Shown here in pieces: positions 26,459 to 35,542 of a DNA stretch of 62,221 nt. The position numbers were made by a program, and so were the translations under genes. The DNA comes from an uncultured Clostridia bacterium (GTDB taxonomy: Bacteria > Bacillota > Clostridia > Lachnospirales > CAG-274), in the NCBI GenBank assembly GCA_947630725.1, contig CANRIS010000015.1, forward strand, positions 1 through 62,221, read 5' to 3'. Position 1 is the stretch's first letter. Each line of letters starts with the position of its first letter. The notes under the pieces were generated by a model. The model searched no databases and had not been told where the DNA came from. It saw only the letters and a list, made by a program, of their open reading frames with translations.

Positions 26459-26502
26459 AGCCGAAAGCAGCTTTTCCCCCAAACGAAAAGCGCCATTCGG
26501 CT
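26459..26502 (-). terminator. Terminator after the GH5 gene
   Basis: A nested stem, AGCCGAA/TTCGGCT around GCTTTTC/GAAAAGC, is flanked by A and T runs, so it works on either strand. The rest of the gap 26227-26544 holds the promoter of the orphan gene and short GTTATGTGCG repeats near 26509-26531. Confidence 0.75.
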
Positions 26503-26544
26503 TTTTTGTTGTTATGTGCGGTTATGTGCGGTTATATTCTGTTA

Positions 26545-28143
26545 TTATTGCATATCGTCAAAAACTATTTTGCCTGCCGCAGAAAGCTCACTGTCCGAAA
26601 GACCGTCTGAGGGGTCGGAGCCCGACATAAGCAGAGCCGAGGATTCGTTTTTGTCGCAGTATGACCAGCTGCAGCGGCTCAGACCGTTTTCGTTCATAAA
26701 GTCAAGCCATTTTTTCGTTTCTTCTTCAAAAACTCCTCCGCTGCCCGACGCATCGCTCACACCCCATTCCGATATGAATACGGGCAGTCCCGAGCCGACA
26801 GCCGTCTTTATTCTGTCTCTTAGCCAATCCGTATGAGTGCCTGCATAAAAATGACAGGTATACATTATGTTTTCGGCAGCTATTCTGTCGGCGGCAGCCT
26901 TGTCAATATCCTGACTCCATGTGGGACTTCCCACAAGAATGACCCCATCGCCGTCATATGCCCTTATGACCGATATTATCTCCTCGGCATAGGGCTTTAT
27001 GTCCTCCGACCAGCTCACGCTGCCGTTAGGCTCATTGCATATCTCGTATATTACACCCTTTGCGTCCTTATACTTTTCTGCCATCTCCGCAAAGAAATCC
27101 TTTGCCTCGTTTATGTGGGTCATAGGATTGCCGTCACTTAGTATATGCCAGTCGATTATGGCGTACATATCACAGGCGAGGGCGTTGTCAACCCCCGACA
27201 CAAGGGTATTTTTTACCGATGGGGACTGTATGTAGCCGCCCTCCTCGGTATACATCGCAAAGCGTATGACATTTGCGCCTCTGTCGGCGGCAGCTTTTAT
27301 ATACTCCTTTGATGTAAAATTCGGGAACCACTGCAGGCCGTGGGTGCTTATACCCTTAAGGACTACGGGGGTTCCGTCCTCTCCGCAAAGGCTTGTGCCT
27401 ATGACCTTAAGCGCGCCGTTCCTGCTTATTCCTCCCGATATTGGGGCAGGGGTCTGCGCAGGCTTATCATAAGGCGTGACAGGTGTCATGGGAGCTGTCT
27501 CGGTATCGCCTGTATCGCTGTTATATTTATCGCAGGCTTTTTTTATGAGCGTACACGCCTCGGCTCTTGTCAGATAGCCCGCAGGTCTGAAACGGCCGTC
27601 CGAGTCTCCCTCCACAAGGCCGTCCTTATAGGCAAAAAGCACCGTATCATAATATCTTCCGCTAAGCATATCAAAATCCTTTATTTTGGCGGATTCGGTG
27701 TTATAGTCGTATGAAAGCCCATCGCCTGCAAAAGCCTTTATAAGTATCTTTACGGCAAGCTGCCTTTCTATGGGCAAATCGAATTTTTCTCCCGTAGGAG
27801 GATTTTCATCATAGTCATACCAGCCCTTATCGAGAGCAGTCTGCAAAAGCGGCGCAGCCCAGTGACCGCTTTGAGCCTGAGTTGGAGAAAGCCCTTTCAG
27901 GCGGCACAGAACCGAAATATATTCTGCGGCTGTTATATTTGCATCGGGTCTGAAGCTGCCGTCGGAATATCCCGACAGAACGCCTTTATCGGACATTTCC
28001 ATAACCGTATCATAATACCAGTCGGAGCCCTTCACATCGGAAAAGCCCTTTTCCTCGGCTCCTGCGCAGCTCAGAAAAACAAGAACGCAGCCTGCGGCCA
28101 CAAGAGCAGTCTTTATAAGCCTTTTTATTCCTCTCATTTTCAT
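26545..28143 (-). CDS. S-layer-anchored GH5 endoglucanase
   Basis: This 532-residue secreted enzyme has a signal peptide (about residues 1-29, hydrophobic ALVAAGCVLVFLSCAGA) and three S-layer-homology repeats (about 32-83, 90-140, 152-205: GFSDVKGSDWYYDTV, GHWAAPLLQTALDKGW, YYDTVLFAYKDGLVEGDSDG). These bind it to the wall. A Thr/Pro linker (210-240) leads to a family 5 glycosidase with acid Glu371 in EICNEPNG and nucleophile Glu459 in VFISEWG. The likely substrate is cellulose or a mixed glucan. The stop/start overlap with topB on the same strand gives it the same transcript. Confidence 0.92.
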   Translation of the reverse strand: MKMRGIKRLIKTALVAAGCVLVFLSCAGAEEKGFSDVKGSDWYYDTVMEMSDKGVLSGYSDGSFRPDANITAAEYISVLCRLKGLSPTQAQSGHWAAPLLQTALDKGWYDYDENPPTGEKFDLPIERQLAVKILIKAFAGDGLSYDYNTESAKIKDFDMLSGRYYDTVLFAYKDGLVEGDSDGRFRPAGYLTRAEACTLIKKACDKYNSDTGDTETAPMTPVTPYDKPAQTPAPISGGISRNGALKVIGTSLCGEDGTPVVLKGISTHGLQWFPNFTSKEYIKAAADRGANVIRFAMYTEEGGYIQSPSVKNTLVSGVDNALACDMYAIIDWHILSDGNPMTHINEAKDFFAEMAEKYKDAKGVIYEICNEPNGSVSWSEDIKPYAEEIISVIRAYDGDGVILVGSPTWSQDIDKAAADRIAAENIMYTCHFYAGTHTDWLRDRIKTAVGSGLPVFISEWGVSDASGSGGVFEEETKKWLDFMNENGLSRCSWSYCDKNESSALLMSGSDPSDGLSDSELSAAGKIVFDDMQ

Positions 28144-30293
28144 TCCTCTCCTATTCCTTGGGGAAGTATTCTTTTCAGCCCCTTAAGCTCCAAAAGCCCC
28201 TTTATGTCCTTGTTTATTATAATGTCGGCGGTGCATTTTTCGCCTGTCTGAGGCAGCGTCAGAGGCACTGCCTTTACACAGCCGTCTTTGAGCAGAGTTT
28301 TTATAAGCTCTCCGTCTACGGTTCCGCCGTACTGCTTAAGCTCGTCCTTCCATACGGTAAATTTGCAGCCGTTCCGCCAGTCTCCGCAATAAAAAGCCTT
28401 TGTGTTTTCAAGCACGCTGCCGCCGCAGAAAGGACAGGCGCCAAAGGTTTTTGAGGCGGATTTTTTCTTTGAGCCCCGTTTTCTCTCCTCCGGGTCAAAC
28501 CGAACGTCCGTATTCTGCTTCCACGGGCTGTCGCACAGAAAAAGCACATAGCGCTTTATGCTCTCCATAAAACGGTTGGGATCCATTGTCCCTCCCGAAA
28601 CACGTCTCAGCCCTTTTTCCCACCGTCCTGTGGTTTCGGGGCTTTTCAGCTCCTTCGGGCAGACAGCGGCAAGCTTCATGCCCTTTTCGGTGGGTATAAG
28701 GCTTTTGCCCTTTCTTACTATGTATTTTACGGCAATAAGCCTCTCTATTATCCCCGCTCTCGTGGCAGGGGTTCCGAGACCGTTTTCTTTAAGCTGCTCC
28801 TTAAGAACCTCGTCCTCCACAAATCTGCCTGCGTTTTCCATAGCCGAAAGAAGGGCTGCCTCGGTATATGGAGACGGCGGCTTTGTCTGCTTTTTCTTTT
28901 TTGTTACCTTTATTGCCGTTCTTTCGTCCCCCTCGGACACATTCGGAAGAAGCTCATCCTTTTTTTCCTTTTTTCCTGCTATGTTGAGGACAGTCCAGCC
29001 CTTGTCCCTAACCGTGGTGCCTTTTGTGACAAAGCTTTCGGTGTCTGCATTTGTCGTTATCGTAACCGAAGAATATACATACGGGGGATAGAAAACCGCC
29101 ATAAACCGCCTTGCTATAAGGTCGAATATTTTAAACTCGTCTGCGCTGAGAATATCGGGTCTTAAGTTGCCGTCCGTAGGTATGAGGGCGTGATGGTCGG
29201 TTATTTTTGAATTGTCTATTATCCTTTTCGACAAGGGCAGCTTTGAAAGCCCCACGACATAACCCGCAGCCTCGCTGTACTCCTCGGTGAGGGCAAGCCT
29301 TCTTAAGGCAGAGTGTATCTTCGGTATCATATCATCAGAAAGATAGCGGCTGTCGGTACGGGGATAGGTTATCATTTTTCTTTTTTCATAGAGCTGCTGA
29401 GCAAGGGAAAGGGCCTTTTGTGCCGAAAAGCCGTATTTTGAATTTGCATCTCTCTGCAGCTCCGTAAGGTCATAGAGGAGGGGCGGCGGCTGTCGTTTTT
29501 CTTCTTTTTTTACACTGCTTACAACGCAGATACGCCCCTTTGTATGGGCTATTATACTGTCGGTCTGTTGGGCTGTTTTTATTCGGCTCGTGTTTTTTTC
29601 AAGGTCTGTCCAAAGCCCCTTATAGTCGCCAAAGTCAGCCGTCACCTCATAATACTCTTCGGGAACAAAGGCATCTATCTCTCTCTGCCTTTCGCATATC
29701 ATGGCAAGCGTTGGAGTCTGCACCCTGCCTATGCTCAGAAGAACATTGTATCTGAGCGTAAAAGCTCGTGAAGCGTTTATGCCCACGAGCCAGTCGGCCT
29801 CGCTGCGGCATTTTGCCGAATAATAAAGGTTGTCATACTCCGAACCGTCCTTAAGGCTGTCAAAACCCTCTTTTATGGCCTTATCGGTCATACTGGATAT
29901 CCACAGCCGTCTGAAGGGTTTTTTGCATTTCAGATATTTGTATATATATCGGAAAATAAGCTCTCCCTCCCGTCCCGCATCGGTGGCGCATATGAGCATG
30001 GAGACCTCGGGGTCGTTCATAAGCTTTTTAAGCACGCCGAGCTGTTTTTTGCCTGAGCCTGCCACAGCCTTGAGCTTTATTTCATCGGGAATGATGGGCA
30101 GCCCCTCACGGGTCCATTTTTTAAGGCTCCGGTCATAGTCCTCGGGGTCCATAAGGGTTATGAGGTGGCCGACAGCCCAACTGACAATATAGTTTTCGTT
30201 AAATAAAAAGCCGTCACCTTTGCCTTTGCAGCCGAGAACACCGGCTATATCACGGCCCACTGACGGTTTTTCCGCAATAACAAGTGATTTCAT
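28140..30293 (-). CDS. topB: DNA topoisomerase III
   Basis: This type IA topoisomerase decatenates DNA. It begins with the TOPRIM domain (SLVIAEKPSVGRDIAGVL; CATDAGREGELIFRYIY), then the catalytic Tyr in MITYPRTDSRYLSDDM and the strand-passage domains (TDHHALIPT; NGLGTPATRAGIIERL). The C-terminal zinc-binding region has CPFCGG and YCGDWRNGC. The total of 717 residues is normal for Gram-positive TopB. I placed the start at the ATG 30293, with GGTGG upstream; a GTG at 30305 is also possible. Confidence 0.95.
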   Translation of the reverse strand: MKSLVIAEKPSVGRDIAGVLGCKGKGDGFLFNENYIVSWAVGHLITLMDPEDYDRSLKKWTREGLPIIPDEIKLKAVAGSGKKQLGVLKKLMNDPEVSMLICATDAGREGELIFRYIYKYLKCKKPFRRLWISSMTDKAIKEGFDSLKDGSEYDNLYYSAKCRSEADWLVGINASRAFTLRYNVLLSIGRVQTPTLAMICERQREIDAFVPEEYYEVTADFGDYKGLWTDLEKNTSRIKTAQQTDSIIAHTKGRICVVSSVKKEEKRQPPPLLYDLTELQRDANSKYGFSAQKALSLAQQLYEKRKMITYPRTDSRYLSDDMIPKIHSALRRLALTEEYSEAAGYVVGLSKLPLSKRIIDNSKITDHHALIPTDGNLRPDILSADEFKIFDLIARRFMAVFYPPYVYSSVTITTNADTESFVTKGTTVRDKGWTVLNIAGKKEKKDELLPNVSEGDERTAIKVTKKKKQTKPPSPYTEAALLSAMENAGRFVEDEVLKEQLKENGLGTPATRAGIIERLIAVKYIVRKGKSLIPTEKGMKLAAVCPKELKSPETTGRWEKGLRRVSGGTMDPNRFMESIKRYVLFLCDSPWKQNTDVRFDPEERKRGSKKKSASKTFGACPFCGGSVLENTKAFYCGDWRNGCKFTVWKDELKQYGGTVDGELIKTLLKDGCVKAVPLTLPQTGEKCTADIIINKDIKGLLELKGLKRILPQGIGEE

Positions 30294-30313
30294 AAAAAAT
30301 ACCACCCGATCCT

Positions 30314-31282
30314 TCAGTTTGTATATTTGAGTATAAGTATCTCTATGCCTCTTTCAAGCTCCATATCTCCCGAAAATGCCGATATAATAATATTTCGGCA
30401 GTCCTTAAGTGCCCCCATAAGAGCCTTGTTTGAAAAGCCCTTTGAGGCGTAGGCTATTTTTTTTGCCGCATAGGGGTGAAGCTTCATTTTTTTTGTTATT
30501 TCGTCATGGGGCATTGAGCGCGCAAGAAATTTGTATTGAAGCATAAGCCTAAGCTGTCTCGAGATTGCCACCGTAATCATAACGGGATTTTCTTTCATAA
30601 GCAGCATATTCGACAGTATTTCAAGCGCATGGGAGGTTTTTTTGAGACACAGAGCGTCTATGAGGTCAAAAACCCTGCCTTCAAGCTTTTTTGTGACTAT
30701 GTTTTCAACGTCCTCACAGGTCACAAGGCTGCTGCCGTCCGTATAGGAAAGCAGCTTTTGAACCTCGTTTTCGGCCTCCGACATATCGTCTCCGAGGTTC
30801 GAGAGCAAAAGCTCGAGAGAATTTTTTTCGAGGTTTTTTCCCTCTGATTTCATTTTGCCGATACAATAATTTCTTATATCCTTGGGAGAGAGCTTTTTAC
30901 ATTCAAGGCTGTATCCCGTTTTTGAAACCGCCTTATAAAGCCTGCCTCGCTTGTCCACCTTTTTTTCGTTGAATATTATGACGGCATCGGGGTTGGGATC
31001 CTTCATATAATTAAGAAGTCTTTCATCTGAGCCCGAAGAAAAGACCCCCGAATCCTTTACAGAAATAAGTCTGTATCCTCCGAAAAGGCTGAGGGTGTTT
31101 GCGCAGTTTATAAATTCGGTCACGTCAAAATTTTCGCCGAAGGTATCTCTGACCTGTGAATCCTCCAAAACGGCGTTTTCGAGACTTTTTGCCGCAGAAT
31201 CTCTTTGGTGACCCTCCTCTCCGAAAATGAGATAGACGGGTCTGAAGCTTTTTGTCTTTATATCATTTCGTATATTTTTCAT
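30314..31282 (-). CDS. holA: DNA polymerase III delta subunit
   Basis: HolA is the clamp-loader delta subunit that opens the beta sliding clamp. The 322 residues show the expected fold: YLIFGEEGHQRDSAAKSLENAVL at the start (no working Walker motif, as in all delta subunits), RLISVKDSGVFSS, the helical lid, and the C-terminal collar domain, LARSMPHDEITKKMKLHPYAAKKIAYASKGF. It is 20 bases upstream of topB. Confidence 0.92.
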   Translation of the reverse strand: MKNIRNDIKTKSFRPVYLIFGEEGHQRDSAAKSLENAVLEDSQVRDTFGENFDVTEFINCANTLSLFGGYRLISVKDSGVFSSGSDERLLNYMKDPNPDAVIIFNEKKVDKRGRLYKAVSKTGYSLECKKLSPKDIRNYCIGKMKSEGKNLEKNSLELLLSNLGDDMSEAENEVQKLLSYTDGSSLVTCEDVENIVTKKLEGRVFDLIDALCLKKTSHALEILSNMLLMKENPVMITVAISRQLRLMLQYKFLARSMPHDEITKKMKLHPYAAKKIAYASKGFSNKALMGALKDCRNIIISAFSGDMELERGIEILILKYTN

Positions 31283-31306
31283 ATACAGACTTCTCCTTTG
31301 AGCCGC

Positions 31307-31999
31307 CTAATCCACATAATAGCCCTTGCCCCATGCGGTTTTTATTATTTCGGGCGACTTGGGGTTATATTCTATCTTCTTTCTGAGTTTGAGTATATGC
31401 ACCATAATGGTATTGTTTGCGCTTGAAAAATAAGGCTCCTTCCATATGGTTTCGTATATCTCTTCGGCGGTAAAAACCCTCTTTCTCTCCTTCATCATAA
31501 GTTCTAAAATTTCATACTCTATGGTGGTGAGCTGAACACGCTTTCCGTCTGCGGTGACAAGCTGAGAGCTTGTGTCAAGAACTATGTTTTTTGTTTTTAT
31601 GATACTGCCGCCTGCCTTAGAGGATCTGCCGAGATAGATACAATATCTTCGCAGCAGAGCCTTTATTCTGGCTCCAAGCTCGCTGTATGAAAAGGGTTTT
31701 GTCATATAGTCGTCGGCGCCTGCCGAAAACATAAATATTTTGTCCGAATCGCCGCAGGCGTCCGAAAGTACGATTATTGGGGCGTTTGTCTTTTTGCGTA
31801 TACCACTGCATACGAATATGCCGTTTTCGCCTTCGAGAGGCAGGCTCAGCACAACAAGATCAACGGTCTCATCCGTTTTTTCTATGGCGTCCTTTCCCGA
31901 TTCGGCGATAATTTTGTTATAGCCTTCGCCCGACATAAGCAGCGACAAAAGCTCCGCGTCTTCCTTTGAATTTTCAGCGATCAAAATGGTATAGCTCAT
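31307..31999 (-). CDS. OmpR-type response regulator with an altered receiver
   Basis: This 230-residue protein has a CheY-like receiver and a C-terminal winged helix (LTTIEYEILELMMKERKRVFTAEEIYETIW, then NTIMVHILKLRKKIE), so it binds DNA. The receiver lacks key residues: the acidic pair reads E9-N10 rather than Asp-Asp, and the phosphoacceptor Asp is Ser52 (VDLVVLSLPLEGENG). Lys101 in MTKPFS is kept. It should not be phosphorylated normally and may act in a phosphate-independent way. No histidine kinase gene is adjacent. ATG 31999 fits GGGTGAG upstream. Confidence 0.88.
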   Translation of the reverse strand: MSYTILIAENSKEDAELLSLLMSGEGYNKIIAESGKDAIEKTDETVDLVVLSLPLEGENGIFVCSGIRKKTNAPIIVLSDACGDSDKIFMFSAGADDYMTKPFSYSELGARIKALLRRYCIYLGRSSKAGGSIIKTKNIVLDTSSQLVTADGKRVQLTTIEYEILELMMKERKRVFTAEEIYETIWKEPYFSSANNTIMVHILKLRKKIEYNPKSPEIIKTAWGKGYYVD

Positions 32000-32029
32000 A
32001 CTCTCACCCATACTGCCGTATCTTTTGTG

Positions 32030-33142
32030 TTATCTGTCGTGTTCTACCTGAATTTCGAGTATTTCGGGATCGTTCTCCTTAAGTCTTTCGGCAATAAGAT
32101 CCGCTATGGCATAGTTTCCGTATATATTGAGTGTGCCGTCTCTCGTGAGAAAGGCTCCGCAGACCTTTCCTCTTTTTATATCGTCATAATATTCTTCACG
32201 TCTTATGTTAATGCCATATTTTTCGATAGCCTCTCCGCAGAGATATTCTCTTGCATTTATAAAATATTCGCCGAACGCTTCCGAAAGAGCCGTTTCGATA
32301 CCTTCGGCGGAGACTTTGTTAAGTCCCGTATAGGGGCCTATGACATAAAAGCTTTTTTCTCCGCCCGGCAATTTCTGATAGTCTCTCATCTTTTTAAGTA
32401 TCTCAACATATTTTTCGGGAGGATAACCCTCGGGCAGCTCCTTTAAAAATACTACGATTATGTCCGATACTCTGTTTGTCATAGCTCTCGTATAAACGAC
32501 AGTATTCTGCGCAACGGTCTTTTTTCTGCCGTCTTCAAGCCTTGTAAAAAATGTGGCTCCGTTGTCGTCTACCGTTATTTCGCCCTCAACTCCGTCAATG
32601 ACGCAGGGGTTAAGGCCGCCGTTGTTTTCGGTTTCTGGTACTATAATTTCTCCGTACTCGTTTTCAAGGGTGATCTTAACGGGGCTGCACGAATCGGGTA
32701 TAATAAAGGGATTTGCATACATAGGCACTCCGCCCTGCCTTGCAGCTATGGTGTCGGGCGTTTCGCCGTTGTTTCCCATTATATATACATATCTTTCAAG
32801 AAAATTCAGACCCGTAAGCGCAGGTATGGTATAACCGCCCGTGCTTTCGTCAATTATGCCGCCGTCTCCATAAAAGCTTATGCTTATGCCCTCAAGCATT
32901 CTGTAGTCCTCATAGCTTTCGCCCTTTTGGTTCACAAAGCGGGATTTCATTTCGTTATAATATTCCTCCGAAAGATCCTTTGAAAAAAGAGCATAGCCCT
33001 CCTTGTCGATAGCCTCCTGTTCGGTATTTTTTATATAATTTATGCCCGATCCCAAAACTGCCGTCAGAAAAACAATCGCCGTAGCCACAGCCGATATTTT
33101 GACAAAGGGACTTTTTATAAAACTTTTTATTCTTTCTTTCAT
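32030..33142 (-). CDS. Membrane-anchored SGNH-like protein with lost catalytic residues
   Basis: This 370-residue protein has one N-terminal transmembrane helix (about residues 14-36) and an outside domain. The domain follows the SGNH/GDSL hydrolase pattern of gut Firmicutes: NNGETPDTIAARQGGVPMYA, a beta insert (NPCVIDGVEGEITV) and a RDGTLNIYGNYAIADLI end. In active relatives the first block is GDS and the last is DGxH. Here they read GDG (92-94) and DGT-L, so the nucleophile Ser and the His are missing. It probably binds a ligand rather than cutting one. It lies 30 bases upstream of the atypical regulator. Confidence 0.65.
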   Translation of the reverse strand: MKERIKSFIKSPFVKISAVATAIVFLTAVLGSGINYIKNTEQEAIDKEGYALFSKDLSEEYYNEMKSRFVNQKGESYEDYRMLEGISISFYGDGGIIDESTGGYTIPALTGLNFLERYVYIMGNNGETPDTIAARQGGVPMYANPFIIPDSCSPVKITLENEYGEIIVPETENNGGLNPCVIDGVEGEITVDDNGATFFTRLEDGRKKTVAQNTVVYTRAMTNRVSDIIVVFLKELPEGYPPEKYVEILKKMRDYQKLPGGEKSFYVIGPYTGLNKVSAEGIETALSEAFGEYFINAREYLCGEAIEKYGINIRREEYYDDIKRGKVCGAFLTRDGTLNIYGNYAIADLIAERLKENDPEILEIQVEHDR

Positions 33143-33380
33143 AGTATTTTTCTCTCTCAATGCTGCCGCAGGACGCAAGAGCGAAGCTGCCAAGGCCTCC
33201 GACTGCGCCGCAAAAGCGCCGACTATGCGTATGCCTGTTTTTTCCCCGTTCCCGAAAAACCTTCCTTTCGGTCACAGCCTTATCATTTTGTATATGTTGT
33301 ATTATAAATCAAATATAGGCAAATGTCAAACACATAAAATTAAATAAGACCCCCGTCCGAAAACATGGTAACACAGACTG

Positions 33381-33575
33381 CTAAACAACCCCTGTCCCAA
33401 GTTCCGGAACAGAGGTTGTTTTTGATAAAATTTCACTTAAGAGCGAAAGAATCGTATTTATGATAGAAATATAAGGGGTGGAATTGTTGCCTTTCCATAA
33501 ATGAATTGCAAATTTTTTGAGATTCATGCATGCAAATTTAAGCTTAACCCAGTTCGACTGGATCATATCTAAAAA
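33381..33575 (-). pseudogene. Transposase C-terminal fragment (IS1182-like)
   Basis: The minus strand encodes SNWVKLKFACMNLKKFAIHLWKGNN, similar to the K-L-x-F-A-C-M-N-L-K-K-L end of IS1182/IS5-type transposases, then a tail that is open to a stop at 33381. The upstream part of the gene is missing. The hairpin AACAACC..GGTTGTT at about 33384-33423 overlaps the tail. Only a scar remains. Confidence 0.4.
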
Positions 33576-33634
33576 AGCAGACAAATAATAAGAAAGCGTG
33601 ATACAATAAAGTAAACAAAAAAGGAGTAGTTTAT

Positions 33635-34424
33635 ATGCCAAATCCAAAATATGATGAAGAATTTAAAAAAGCATAATATCATTGGCAGAGAGCAGCAAAA
33701 GCAAAACACAGGTCAGTAAAGACTACAATGTTTCACTTTCCGCTGTAAGCAAATGAGTAAAGCTGTATTCCGAAGTCAGAGTGGACGAAGACACAGTATT
33801 TTCCGCAAAACAAATAAAAGAGCTGCAAAAACGAAACGCAGCCCTTGAGGAGGAGAACATAATATTAAAAAAACGATTGCCATATTCACGCCACACGGGA
33901 AGAAATAGTCAATGATATTCGCACTCCGCTTATGCTGCATAACTCTATCCAGCGGCTTCTGACGAAGCCTTTTTATTCGGATGGGAGCTTGCATCTCCCA
34001 CCGAATACAACAGTAAGTACCCACCGCCTAAAGAGGCGGGGACTTAATTGTCGGTTAAATGCAGTTCACGCTTTAAGATTTTGGCACAAAATCAGTACGC
34101 TATGCAGAGTTTTGGAAGTAACCAGAAGCACATATTATAAGCATTTTTCAAATAAAGCCTCTGACAGGACTGTTATGAATCAAAATTCGGCGTCTGCTTG
34201 ATGAAATGGATGTTATACAGTCTTTTTCAGCAAAAGGTCATCCTTATGACAATGCCGCAGCAGAGTCATTCTTTAAATTTTTAAAACCTGAGGAAATAAA
34301 CCGCAGAACATATTATACAAAAAAGGAGCTTGAAGACTCACTCTTTGAGTACATAGAAGGATTCTGCAACTCAAAGAGACCACATTCCGCAAATAATATG
34401 CTCTCATTAAACCAAAAGAAATAA
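33635..34424 (+). mobile_element. Decayed IS3-family insertion sequence
   Basis: The first open reading frame starts at ATG 33635 after AAGGAG and reads MPNPKYDEEFKK, then IISLAESSKSKTQVSKDYNVSLSAVSK in another frame, so there is a frameshift near 33675 and a TGA near 33752. It ends in the leucine-zipper-like KELQKRNAALEEENIILKK of IS3 OrfA. OrfB survives as two pieces: an N-terminal STLCRVLEVTRSTYYKHF and a C-terminal GHPYDNAAAESFFKFLKPEEIN. The DDE core between them has been deleted. Confidence 0.75.
33976..34043 (+). repeat. Relic of an IS605-type right end inside the IS3 relic
   Basis: Two hairpins, TTCGG-TGGGAG/CTCCCACCGAA (33976-34005, one bulge) and CCGCCT/AGGCGG (34024-34039), followed by GGGACTT, resemble the right-end structure of IS200/IS605 elements, the place where a TnpB omega-RNA ends. 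It splits the OrfB remnant. No tnpA or tnpB is left beside it. Confidence 0.4.
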
Positions 34425-34709
34425 CAATATACCGAAATGTTAAACAAGTAAGCTCGGGTCTTTTTGAGGCTGCCAACCCCAAACCCCGGCAAGCATGCGA
34501 CGCTTGACCCGGTAAGTTTTGTTCTCCTATTTACTGTCCACTTTTTTGACTATAGTCCAGGAATATCGTGCAAAAACATAAATTTTTCTCCTTTTTCTGA
34601 TAACTTATTATTATATATAGGACTAATTCCAGTCCCATTACAGCACGTTATTTTACTATAATCAACAAAAAGACGAACTTATTTAAGTCCTTTTTTGAGA
34701 GGTGTTTAC

Positions 34710-35018
34710 ATGACGGAACAAAAAATAAAACAGGATCATAAAGGAACAATAGGCAAAAATATAAGAAAAATCCGTTTGTCCCACAAAATAGGGCAGGTAG
34801 ACCTTGTGAGAAAAGTATTGCTTATGGGCGTTCCCCTTACAAGAGAATCTCTTGTAAAAATAGAACGGGTCATACAGCATATTCAGCTTTTACTGCTCAG
34901 AGCCATTAAGGACAGCTTGGATTGGCGGGAGCATGGGGCAGAGCACGAGATAAATCAGGTCTTAAATCACAAGCATTTGGATCCGGGATCTATTATTTTG
35001 TTTCACAATGATACTTAA
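34710..35018 (+). CDS. Small XRE-like helix-turn-helix protein, C-terminus probably frameshifted
   Basis: The ATG at 34710 has GAGAGGTG upstream. Residues 1-70 (TIGKNIRKIRLSHKIGQVDLVRKV, LTRESLVKIERVIQHIQLLLLRAIKDSL) match small Cro/CI-type proteins of about 75 residues. After this the frame continues with unrelated sequence (DWREHGAEHEIN) to residue 103, which suggests a frameshift near 34915. It lies within a zone of decayed genes and may no longer work. Confidence 0.5.
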   Translation: MTEQKIKQDHKGTIGKNIRKIRLSHKIGQVDLVRKVLLMGVPLTRESLVKIERVIQHIQLLLLRAIKDSLDWREHGAEHEINQVLNHKHLDPGSIILFHNDT

Positions 35019-35223
35019 ATATACGCCGGACTGCCTTGACGCTATTATAAAGGGGCTTAAGGATAAGGGGTATGAGCTTGTGCTCAGAGGAGATTATTAT
35101 ATGGATCACGGGGAAAGACAGCTTCTGAAAGAAGAAAATAACAGAGAAATAACAGAAAAGGCCCTCCGCCTTAAGGGAGGGCAATTTGAAATATGTTTTT
35201 TGATACGGAGCCGTATTTTTTGA
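35008..35223 (+). CDS. Doubtful open frame, 71 residues
   Basis: It starts at ATG 35008, overlapping the previous stop. The first 50 residues (YTPDCLDAIIKGLKDKGYELVLRGDYYMDHGERQLLKEE) look like a real protein fragment. The end runs through the hairpin GCCCTCC/GGGAGGGC (35161-35182), which looks like a terminator, so the original gene probably ended earlier or was truncated. No family recognised. Confidence 0.3.
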   Translation: MILKYTPDCLDAIIKGLKDKGYELVLRGDYYMDHGERQLLKEENNREITEKALRLKGGQFEICFLIRSRIF

Positions 35224-35240
35224 ACTATTCCTTTCAGAAT

Positions 35241-35426
35241 TCAGAACCTGAAAATAGTCCTGAGAATAGCTATAGGTATCAGTATAGGACCTAAAACAAC
35301 GCCCACTGTCAAGACCCGTATTCTTATTTTATCAATATCTCCAATCAAAAATCTGTTTCTGTAAACTGTCTTTTTTGCAGCCCAGTATGCTAAAAAAGCA
35401 TAAACCAAAATTATTATAAATCCCAT
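35241..35426 (-). CDS. Small membrane protein, two helices
   Basis: This 61-residue protein has two hydrophobic segments (about 1-17 MGFIIILVYAFLAYWAA and 38-57) joined by a basic loop, GDIDKIRIRV. GGAG precedes the ATG with good spacing. Function unknown; it could be a stand-alone small membrane protein or a remnant. Confidence 0.5.
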   Translation of the reverse strand: MGFIIILVYAFLAYWAAKKTVYRNRFLIGDIDKIRIRVLTVGVVLGPILIPIAILRTIFRF

Positions 35427-35542
35427 TGTTATTTCTCCTTTTTCGTTATCTTAGCTGTTATATACCTCTCTCAGTCTTGACAATATGCTGTTAAGCATCT
35501 TTACGTCCTGTGTACCTAAACCCAAGCATGTTTTTCTGTGTC

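Noticed and set aside
26509..26531. GTTATGTGCG tandem repeat as a functional site
   Set aside because: Only two to three short imperfect copies downstream of a terminator; likely chance.
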